Shown here piece by piece: positions 22,378 through 30,978 of a stretch of DNA of 64,000 nucleotides; within the stretch, counting starts at the first letter, position 1, and each line of letters opens with the position of its first letter. The notes under the pieces were generated by a model, which was given only the letters and a program-made list of their open reading frames with translations, made no database searches and was not told the DNA's origin. The stretch comes from Lactarius indigo. Taxonomy: Eukaryota > Basidiomycota > Agaricomycetes > Russulales > Russulaceae. The position numbers and the translations under genes were made by a program. The stretch covers positions 1 to 64,000 of the forward strand of contig JAFKAC010000067.1 in NCBI GenBank assembly GCA_025766275.1, written 5' to 3'.

Positions 22378-22981
22378 TGATGAACAGCAAAGACAGAACC
22401 TATACTCACAGTGGCAAGGTGACTGTGGTGAGATACAGGAAGCAGCTGTATAGCAGCAGAGGGAATGTCAAGCAGGTGAAGCAAGATAGTGTCTGGCACA
22501 CAAGCAGTGAGAACTGATGTTACATTGGAGAAGAGGGAGCTTACCTGGCACACAAGCAGTGAGAACTGATGTGGACCAGGAGCGTACATGGTACTCTACT
22601 TATACACTTTCTGGGAGTGACACTATACAAGGGATGTAACACAAGTCACATACTACAAGGTAGTTATTGTTCTACAAACAGACAAAGGAGTGGACATTCT
22701 GAGAACAAGGACAGAAAGAACAAGGAGAGTCTAGAAGTAAATGATATCATAGTGACATCATGATAGGGATAGACCTAAAGCAGAACAAAGATACAAGAAT
22801 GTGTAGTACAATGAAAAGTCCAGGAGTAGTCCATATGATGTCATTGTACAGTGATGTCATAGAAGTCCTAGATTGTACAGATCAAATCTAATCTAAAGTG
22901 GTCCTAATTAATCTACAGCAGTCCGTATCTGTAAGTCTGGTCCATTAGAGCTGCTAAGTGCGCAAGGGTCACTTATCAACA
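22378..22981 (-). repeat. Solo LTR B, copy B2, recombined
   Basis: This 604-base LTR in reverse orientation (TGATGAACAG..TTATCAACA) is flanked by tgaac (element A side) and ctctg (element D side). The flanks do not match each other. Each matches the reverse complement of one flank of copy B1 (attca, one mismatch; cagag, exact). It contains the duplicated internal unit (cttacctggcacacaagcagtgagaa and its second copy). Confidence 0.9.
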
Positions 22982-23767
22982 CTCTGTCACTTATGACTTT
23001 GCGAGGGATCCCATGCAAGGGGAAGACTTGCTCAAAGTAGATGGAGGCTACCCCATCAGCCATAATCTGAGAAGTCACAGGGAACAGATGAATCTGTTTC
23101 GTATAATGATCTACAATGTTTAAGATCATATCTTTCCCACATGACACAGGCAGTGGGCCGATTAGATCGATCCCAACTATCTGCCATGGTCCCTCAGGAA
23201 CTTCTTGTGGCTGAATGGTTGCTTTGGGGTGTAGATCTTTGCAATAGCGTTGGCATCGATCACATCCTTCTACATATGAGGCAATAAAGCCTGACATGCA
23301 TGGCCACCAATAATAGCGACTGACCAGCTCTATGGTTCCGTTCTTTCTGGGGTGTCCGGTTGTGACTGAGTCGTGGCAGGATTTAACCACATCTCTGCGA
23401 AGGGCACAATCATTTGGGACATATAGTTTACTCCTATGGTATACGAAACTGTCTTCTTCTTCCCACATTAAGACGCCATCTGTGAGAGCTTTAGGAGCGG
23501 TCTTAGATATGCTTTTAAGACCCTCAATAACTTCAGCTTCTCTAATAGATGTGAGCTTAATATGACTCCCTAAGGAGTCTATTTCAGGGACAAAGTGCAC
23601 TTGAGCGGCAGCGAGGAAGTGCTCAGGTTTTAATACCTGGACCTGGCGGTTGTCTTCAGAGTCTCGGACTTGGTCTTGTGAGAAATGACTTAATGCATCG
23701 GCTTGCATGGATTCTCCTTTTTTATAAGTGATTTTAAAGGCAAACCGACTTAAGAATAGGGCCCATC
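22982..23767 (-). pseudogene. Element D: integrase N-terminal half
   Basis: The minus strand encodes the end of RNase H (ITYKKGESMQADALSHFSQD), then the zinc-binding region TGHPRKNGTIELVSRYYWWP with CDRCQRYCKD and the first catalytic Asp in IVGIDLIGPLPVSCGKDMIL. It ends at GIPRKVISDR where LTR B2 interrupts it, leaving the second Asp of the triad just before the break. The frame is open throughout. The RNase H part continues across solo LTR B3 into 24384 onward. Confidence 0.88.
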
Positions 23768-24383
23768 TGTTGATAAGTGACCCTTGCGCACTTAGCAGCT
23801 CATACGGACCGGACTTGCAGCATGGACTGCTTTAGATTAGATTAATTGGACTTGTAGATTACTTACATTTGATCTGTACAATCTAGCGCTGATCATTGCG
23901 TCATGTATGACATCATGTACTATGACATCATGTAGAACACTCCGGACACTTCATTGTACTCAGTCCTTTGTTCTCCTTTAGTTCTTATCTTTATTGTGAT
24001 GTCATTATGATATCATCTTTGTCTGGACTCTCTTTGTTCTAGTCGCCTTGTTCTCTTTTCATACACTCCTTTTGTCCTGTATGTAGAACAACGCTCCTTG
24101 TATTCTGTGACTCTACGTTACCACTCTTGTACTAGTGTCACACCTCTGTACAGTATAAGTAGTAGTGCTTGTACACTCCTGGTCCACATCAGTTCTCTCA
24201 CTGCTGTGTGCCAGGTATGTTCCCTCCACTGTAATACTATCATCAGTTCTCTCACTGCTGTGTGCCAGACACCCCTTTGCTTCCACTTGCAAGATCTCCC
24301 TCTGCTGCTTTCCAGCTGCTTAGTTTATCTCACCACAGTCTTCAGTCCACTGTGAGTATGCTATTCATCTGTGCTGTTCATCA
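23768..24383 (+). repeat. Solo LTR B, copy B3
   Basis: This 616-base LTR runs from TGTTGATAAGTGACC to CTGTTCATCA and is flanked by the perfect target duplication ccatc (23763-23767 and 24384-24388). It is inserted antisense in element D between RNase H residues NRHQARW and ALFLSRFAFKI. It carries two copies of the internal unit around catcagttctctcactgctg. Confidence 0.93.
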
Positions 24384-26413
24384 CCATCTAGCTTGGTGCC
24401 TATTTAAATCTTTCATGGTTGCCCACCATTCCATATTCTTATGGTTGGTTATCACTTCAAAAGAGATGCCTTCAAGGAAGTGTCTCCAATCCTCTAGGGC
24501 GCAGATTAAGCCAAGCATTTCTCTGTTGTAAATCTCATAATTGCGTTCTTCTTTGCTCATAGACTGTGAGCAATATGCAATAGGGTGCCAGAGACCGTCC
24601 AGGTATTTCTGAGTTAAAATACCGCTGGTAGCAAATCCTGAAGCATCCACCTCGACTCTAGTTGGAAGGTTCGGATTGTACACCTTAAGAATAGGTTCTT
24701 GTACAAAACATTCCTTCAATAGGTCAAAGGCTTTCTGCTGTTCAGACTGCCATGTCCAAGGAGTATCTTTCTTAGTAAGGTCATGAAGGGGTTGGGCGAT
24801 AGCCGTGAAGTCCTTAATGAACATTCTATAGAAATTGGCAAACCTGATAAATGCTCTTACTTCTTTGAGCATAGTTGGGGTTGGCCACTCCTTTACTGCA
24901 GAGACCTTGCCAGGGTCCATCTGCACTTCTCCGGGACGGATAATCATCCCAAGATACTCCATTTCTTGCTTCTCAAAATTGCACTTCTCAGGCTTGAGAT
25001 AAAGGTTGTATTGCTCTAATCTAGTTAACACCTCACGTACTATCTTGCAATGGTGTTTTAGATTATTGCTATAGATGAGAATATCATCCATATATACGGT
25101 GACCTCTCCTTGTGCAATAAGATCGGCAAAGATGGCGTTCATTAAGGCTTGGAAAGTGGCAGGGCTGTTGGTCATGCCAAAGTACATGACTTTTGGTTCA
25201 TATAGACCCCTATTGGTGACAATAGCACCTTTCCATTCATCGCCTTCTTTGATGTGGATATTATGGTACCCCCATCGAACGTTGAACTTGGTGAAGTATT
25301 GAGCTCCCTTAAGCCTATTGATAATGTCTGCAGTGAGTGGGAGTGGATATCGGTTCTTAATGGTGATTTTATTAAGATGATGATAGTCTTGGACTAGACG
25401 GAGCTTGCCATCCTTTTTCTTAATGAAGAACACAGGGGATGCCATGGGTGACTTAGATGGCACTAAATATCCTTTCCCTATGTGTTCGTCTAAAAACTTA
25501 TCCAATTCCACTTGCTTGCTGGGTGACATGGGATATGTTTTGACCTTCCAGTGTTTGACTGCATCTGGTTCTAGGTCTATGGCATGATCCCATGGCTGGT
25601 GCTCAGGGAGTCTCTGGGATTCTTCCTCAGAGAAGACTTTTGCGAAGTCACAATAGTGTTCAGGGACCATTTCTTTGAAGGTTTTCTTAGGTTTGGAGGT
25701 TATTGCTTTCTCGGCAATCTGCTGAGAATATGTGAAACCAGCCAAACAGAAAACTTTGTCAGAGACTGTGTCCAACACTTTCTCCACAAGGAGACAGCAG
25801 CATTCCATATGGTTTGCCATAATGCATGTCACCTCTATCTCTATCTCCAGTGCAGCTATTTCAGTGCTGGAGTTGAGACACATAGTGCCTTCCTGCCAAT
25901 CTATGTGCGGGTTCCGGTGTCTAAGCCAAGGCAGTCCCAGTATAACTCGTTCAGGACCTAGTGAAGTGACCATAAAGTCGAACTTCTCTGCACTAGGACC
26001 AACTTTCAGGATGAGTGTTACTTTATGGGTGATACTGCCGGCTTCATTGAGTGTCCCATCAATATTGTATAGGGTAATGGGATGCTCCAGCAGAACTTGC
26101 AACATCTTGTGGCGGTCAGTGTACTTTTTGTCCAGGAACAACGAAGTTGCTCTGGAGTCTACCATGGCTGCTACTTTTACAGTATGATGATGTCCTTGTA
26201 ATCCAACAGAAATATGAAAATGAGATCTGCTATCTTTTGTTTTGGGAATGATACATGAAGAAAGTGCTGCATCAGAAATCATCACTTGCAGCACTGCTAC
26301 AAATTGTGGAGCAATCGGAACACTATTACTATTGTTCATCTCCGAGGCAGATGTAGATGTAGAATCAGAACAGGAAGCCGAGACATCACTACTATCAACA
26401 TTACAGGCAGAAA
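24384..26413 (-). pseudogene. Element D: protease, reverse transcriptase and RNase H
   Basis: The minus strand is open for about 675 codons. It encodes an aspartic protease (VKVAAMVDSRATSLFLDKKY, where the usual DSG triad reads DSR), then reverse transcriptase (PVFFIKKKDGKLRLVQDYHH, YFGMTNSPATFQALMNAIF, the catalytic VTVYMDDILIYSN) and RNase H (VEVDASGFATSGILTQKYLD, EERNYEIYNREMLGLICALE). It differs strongly from E1, E2, G, H and I and represents another chromovirus lineage. The loss of the protease Gly suggests the copy is inactive. Solo LTR K interrupts it at its upstream end (26414) and solo LTR B3 at its downstream end. Confidence 0.88.
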
Positions 26414-26868
26414 TGTCATGAACGCCCCTATCCTTCCTTTTCCCTTCTCCCCCTTCCTTCTTTTCTCTCCTCTCGCACTTCTCTGCTCTGCTGGCATTTG
26501 CTTTGCTGGCATTTGCTTTGCTGGCATTTGCTTTGCTGGCATTTGCTTTGCTGGCACTGTATTGCCTCGCTGGCATCCCTGGACACTAGCTATATAAACA
26601 CTATAGTATACCCTGTATTTCCTTAGCTTTGGCTTCGTCAATCTACTGTCTTGTCCCTCAGCACAGTCCTCTCTTCTCTATCACAGCTCTCTTCTCTATA
26701 GCCTAGCTCTTGTGCTTGAACAAGAGGACCTTTGTCACTGTCCAGTTGACAGCGGCAATTGTATCAGAACTTAGGAGCCCATCCACTTAGTGGGGGTCCA
26801 ACTCTGAGTCCTTTGCCTCAGGCAGGATCAGTTACAGAACGAACGCACGCCCCGACAGTGGCGTGACA
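26414..26868 (+). repeat. Solo LTR K
   Basis: This 455-base segment is bounded by TGTCATGAACG and GGCGTGACA and flanked by the perfect duplication agaaa (26409-26413 and 26869-26873). It has a pyrimidine-rich 5' part, four tandem copies of a 15-base unit (26491-26550), a TATA box (tatataaa near 26590) and a U5-like end. No full-length relative is in the window. The minus frame across it (a repeated SKANA motif) is fortuitous, as the sequence is an insertion in element D. Confidence 0.85.
26491..26550 (+). repeat. Tandem repeat, 15-bp unit, 4 copies, in LTR K
   Basis: The unit is ctggcatttgctttg, repeated four times without change, with a partial fifth copy, about 40 bases upstream of the TATA box of LTR K. 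Such arrays in LTRs may act as enhancers; this is inference only. Confidence 0.9.
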
Positions 26869-26873
26869 AGAAA

Positions 26874-27011
26874 CAAAGTGGTACGTAGGAATTACAGATT
26901 GGTACAAGTCCAAAATGAGGCAAGATCATAGGCATATCTTACAACTACATGAAGCTGAGTCAACCATATCTGTTTTACATGGGGAGTCCGCAGCTATGAC
27001 TACCCCTAGAT
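26874..27011 (-). other. Element D: gag-pol spacer
   Basis: After removing LTR K, about 138 bases lie between the gag stop and the open pol frame of element D. I see no heptanucleotide slip site or conserved coding here. How pol of this element was expressed cannot be read. Confidence 0.5.
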
Positions 27012-28388
27012 CTAAAAAGCCGCTTTGAGAGCGTTGATTTGCTCTTGTTGGGCTGTGAGCGCCACCAATAACTTTGCCACGTCTGCCTGGGACATATTGG
27101 CTTTGGGTGGCACGGAACTACTTAATTGGGTGGTGGAAGCCGCCAACTGACTGGAAGAAGGTTGGGAGGGGGTCTCCTCGCTACTGGCTGCAGCTTTCAC
27201 CTTGGCAGGTTTCCCCATGAATTTGAGCATGCAGACGGGTGCCCTATGTCCAACCTTTTGACAATGGTGGCACATGTCGCATTCGTGATTTCCATCCTTC
27301 TTTGAGTGGTCCTTAGACCCACACCTGTAACACTTGCCTTGCATGTGTTTCTGGTAGTCTTGCCTGGTCTTTCCACTGGGTGTGGGCTTGCTCGTGCCAG
27401 ATCCCTGCTGACATGATGCATCAACTTGCATTGTGTCTGGATCGGATGGCTTCCTCACAGGCAGGATTGACTGGCTAGACAAACCACCCTTCTTCTCCGA
27501 GTCCCTCTGTCTCAGTTGCTGATCCAGTGATTGTGAGACCTGCTTGAGGTCATTGAAGTCGACATGGGCCTTGTCCATCAAGGCTAGTGCATCTTTCACA
27601 CAGTCCGAAAGACCGTTGTAAAAGCGGGTGCGGAGGTCTGCCTTAGACCATCCAGTCTGTCCAGAGTACTGTTCGAACACGGATCGGTACTCTGCAACCG
27701 ATCCGCGGCCCTGTTTTGTCTTCTTCAGCTGCTCCCTTGCTGTCTCCGTAGTGTCGAGGGGTGAGAATCGTCTATTGAACTCCTTGACGAATTCGTCCCA
27801 GGAGCCAGAGAACGGGACTGTAATGTGCTGAAGTTGTTCAAGGTAGGGGAGAGCCCATGACTTGGCTTCCCCTTCCATTAAGTTAAGAACCGCCATAATC
27901 CAGCAGTCGTCTGCCCAGAAGTACATGCCCTGGGCTGGGTCCCAGGTGTTCATAGCGTCCTGCTGTGAGCCTGCCCAATTATGGAAGGCTGCAAGGAAGT
28001 GACGGGCATCTGTAGAGTTGCCTTTCCCATCCCATGCTTTGGGACGGGCCACTACTTCCTTGTGTTTTGGACTCGGCTTGGCCATGGTTGCTGAAACCTG
28101 TGCAGTCAAGTCCATGACTTTTTGTGTAAGTATACTGACTACTTGGCCTAAATCACTTATGAGGTGCAAGCAGTCGTTGAGAGTTGGGGGTGGAGCAGGA
28201 GCTATAGGTGTGGGGGGAGCAGCAGCAGCAGCGGACATCTTATCTAACTCGTCTTGTCTCTTTCTCTCTTTGTACTTTCTGATCAACTCCCTTCTGTCTT
28301 CAATGAGGCAAAGCTGTTCATCTTCGTCAAAGTTGTCCCAGTTGTTGAAGTTCTTGATCCACTCTTTTTCTTCTTTAGAGAGGATCGT
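27012..28388 (-). pseudogene. Element D: gag (C-terminal part)
   Basis: The minus strand encodes a Ty3/gypsy gag: a retrotransposon gag domain (ARHFLAAFHNWAGSQQDAMN, SWDEFVKEFNRRFSPLDTTE, SVAEYRSVFEQYSGQTGWSK) and a double zinc knuckle (CYRCGSKDHSKKDGNHEC and CDMCHHCQKVGHRAPVC), ending at TAG 27012-27014. The frame runs open to 28388, where the 5' LTR of E1 cuts it (duplication atcgt 28384-28388). The N-terminal continuation is at 36229-36406 and from 37212. Across the E1 site the frame does not join exactly, implying a 1-base shift or mutation. Confidence 0.88.
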
Positions 28389-28898
28389 TGTCACGTTTCG
28401 ACTTGTACGACTGGATGCAAGCAAAGACCCTTACTGTACCGGTTGCAACTACGGCGGTAAGGTAGATTAGTTGCGGACTTACGATAGGCAATACGAGTAC
28501 GATAGGAGATTGCGCGCTGATTGCTGACTGAGGACTTCGCCACTAATACTAGTAGTAGTAGTATTAGGATTCGAGTTACTTATGCGATACGTCGGACGCT
28601 ACCATACTGTGACTCATAGCAGCGCTTCTAAGCCTGCTAGTTTGTGTATTTAAACCGTCTTGTGAAGACCAAGATATGCCATCTTGGTCTTCTTGAATCG
28701 TCACTTGTTTCCTTTTCTTCTTTGCCTTCAAAGTCATCTGATCTGCTCGTGACTAGAATACTCAACTTGCCGGTGTACCTCCGTGTATTCATCAAGGCAA
28801 GGGCTTGGACCTCCGTGTCGTCAAGTCAGACCACCATATTGCTAAGTTGTTACCGCTATCTCGTGCTCAAGTCGAGCTAACGTCGTGGCGACGTTACA
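28389..28898 (+). repeat. E1 5' LTR
   Basis: The LTR is TGTCACGTTTCG..GACGTTACA, 510 bases. It contains TATTTAA at 28647-28653, a perfect 12-base inverted repeat with a 5-base loop at 28664-28692, and a triplet array (tagtagtagtag) near 28550. The right arm, ATCTTGGTCTT (28681-28691), starts 34 bases after the TATA box and is complementary to the primer site at 28901-28911. Confidence 0.95.
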
Positions 28899-28900
28899 TT

Positions 28901-28911
28901 AAGACCAAGAT
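28901..28911 (+). promoter_or_regulatory. E1 primer-binding site (self-priming type)
   Basis: The 11 bases AAGACCAAGAT lie two bases after the 5' LTR, where a primer site is expected. They are perfectly complementary to ATCTTGGTCTT at 28681-28691 inside the LTR, at the expected RNA start. No tRNA 3' end (which would give TGG first) fits. Confidence 0.8.
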
Positions 28912-28917
28912 TCCACT

Positions 28918-30978
28918 GTGGCCGTAACAACAAGAGATCAGTGGACGGGCTTCCATCCTTACTCGCTCCAGAGAAGAGGAGAACGCAACGTCCCCACATG
29001 CTTTTTACAAGCTGCTAGTTGGAGGGAAAGACAAGAAGAAACCGGATATTTCGTGGAGTTTAACGGACCTACCAGGTTCCGTCCAGTTGAGTTCAACTTC
29101 GACCATTTGTGCTGGGTGGAGGTTACGTGGAACCCCATAGACTCTCAGTGGGACGCAGTACGACCAGCAGGGCCCAGATATCAGTGCGACATCGACGCAC
29201 GGGAGCTCAATAGTAGAGCCGACTGGGGCCCTATTGACGGGCAAGTAAGAGAACACTCCACTGGAGAAGTGGTATCAGAAGAAGAGCAGAACCAAGAAGA
29301 AGACGAGGGGCGAGAACTGGACCAAACGGAAACTAGCGGGGGAGCAATACAAGATCTCCTCCTTGAACGAGCTGAGTCCGCCCATATCACAGAACCCGAA
29401 CCAATTCACGTTCGATCACCAGCCATCATGGCAACTATCACTCAAGCTATGGAAGAGGTGGCGCTTGAAGAGTTGCGCGCCATACGAGCAGAGGCAAGAG
29501 AAATACTCATGCCTATCAACCCAGAAACCGGAAGACGAATGACGGCCGACGACGCTGCAATATTTCGAGCAATAGGGTCTGACAGAGGGGACCCACCGTC
29601 AGGAAGACCCATCGCACTGGAACTACCCCCAGGAATAGGCGGGCCCAGTGGAGACCCGCCGCCGCCACCGGGAGGGGGAGTCCCCTTTGACTTATGAAGA
29701 ACCGAGCCGCCGCAGAGACCACCCAGTGGACCGCCAGGGGGCAGCGGAGGTGGTGGAGGCGGAGGAGGGGACGCCGGAGGGGGAGGAGGAGGACATCACA
29801 ACGAGAAACTCACCGGCGAGCCACCTTCCATTTTTGACGGAGACAGACTCAAAATAGACCAGTTCCTGATGCAGTGGCACGTTTATTGGGGCATGAACTT
29901 GGACGCCCCCATCATGCGAAATGACTATAGGAGATGCCTCCTGTTCCTATCCTACATCAAAGGCGGAGCAGTCAGCGAATGGGTGTTATCCTTCCTGAAC
30001 TGGCTCAATCGACAAATACAACAAGGGATCAGTCCCTACACTCCCGTGCTCTGGGAAGCCGTTGCCGATGGTTTCAGCCAGCGTTTTGAAAATACGCTAG
30101 AACGAGAGCAGGCCCAAGCCATACTATGCAAGGGCTTTAAAATGACGGGGGAGGACATTGACAAGTACGTCAATGACTTTTAACAGCTCGCGTGGAAAGC
30201 TCACTACCGTCTCAACGAACCGCAAACCATTGACCTCTTCACGTCAGGTCTGCCCAAGGAACTCTTCAAGAACGCGTTCCAGTTCGATGATCCTGTTACA
30301 TTCGACGACTGGAAGAGAGCCGTCCTCAAGCGGCAGAAAAACTACATACACCTCAAAGCGAGGCTCAACAAATACAAAAACACGACGACGCAGCCAAAGA
30401 AGCAGAGTAGCAACGCAGGGTGGACACTTCCACAAAACCTGCCACAAACTAATCCTTGGGCCATGGACACTTCGGCCAACCGCGCTAAAGTAAGACTGGC
30501 AGGATCTGAAGACATCGACTTTAACAAACTGCCGCATCACAACTGGCCTACGCCGCCATTTCTGCCGCGAGGAGGACCTGGAGTTAGAGGACAAAGGAGA
30601 GGAGGATCTTGAAGGGACTTAAGGAACGTCCTTTGCTATAATTGTCACGCTCCAGGACACCTCTCACGAAACTGTCCACACCCATGCGCCCAGCAGCAAT
30701 GGCCGACTGCTCCGTCCAGCAGCCGCATGACCGAGACCACTGGGTACCCCCAAGGACCCATATCACAATATGCGCCCTCGCAGTACACACCATCACTGCC
30801 GGGAAACATGTCGCCTGCGCCAAGCGTAACACCCGCGCCCCAAATCAATGCGGCAAGCACGAAGACGGCTGGAGAGCAGGCGAAGGAATGGCTCACACAG
30901 GTGGCTAATAGCACGGACGAGGTAAAAGACCTCATACTCCAAGACCTGTGGGGAAAGGAGGGTTTTCGGGACACCTGA
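28918..30978 (+). pseudogene. E1 gag, three nonsense codons
   Basis: The frame is conserved from the GTG at 28918 (VAVTTRDQWTGFHPY); no ATG opens it, and a TAA lies five codons upstream. The first 120 residues (YFVEFNGPTRFRPVEFNFDH, WNPIDSQWDAVRPAGPRYQC, DWGPIDGQVREHSTGE) form a block I do not recognise outside these elements. A Gly/Pro-rich linker follows, then a gag domain (VYWGMNLDAPIMRNDYRRCL, KGGAVSEWVLSFLNWLNRQI, FENTLEREQAQAILCKGFKM) and one zinc knuckle CYNCHAPGHLSRNC. Stops lie at 29695-29697 (TGA), 30181-30183 (TAA) and 30610-30612 (TGA). Both TGA codons stand where E2 has CGA. The frame ends at TGA 30976-30978. Confidence 0.9.
30960..30966 (+). promoter_or_regulatory. E1 gag-pol slip heptamer GGGTTTT
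   Basis: In the gag frame the bases read GAG GGT TTT CGG, so GGGTTTT fits the X XXY YYZ form of a -1 slip site. Shifting back one base enters exactly the pol frame (GGG TTT TCG GGA CAC), ten bases before the gag stop at 30976-30978. The same heptamer is at the same place in E2, H and I. Confidence 0.75.

Noticed and set aside
26491..26550. CRISPR-like array
   Set aside because: The units are contiguous with no spacers, the genome is fungal and the array lies inside an LTR.
26414..26576. Open frame MPARQYSASKANASKANA.. as an N-terminal extension of D pol
   Set aside because: The bases belong to solo LTR K, shown by matching agaaa duplications at both sides. The repeat peptide is fortuitous.
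28389..28424. N-terminal MLASSRTSRNVTT of the D gag frame
   Set aside because: These codons come from the E1 LTR; the true gag upstream sequence lies beyond E1 at 36229.
28901..28911. tRNA primer site for E1-type elements
   Set aside because: The site does not begin with TGG, the complement of a tRNA CCA end, and it matches the element's own LTR perfectly.
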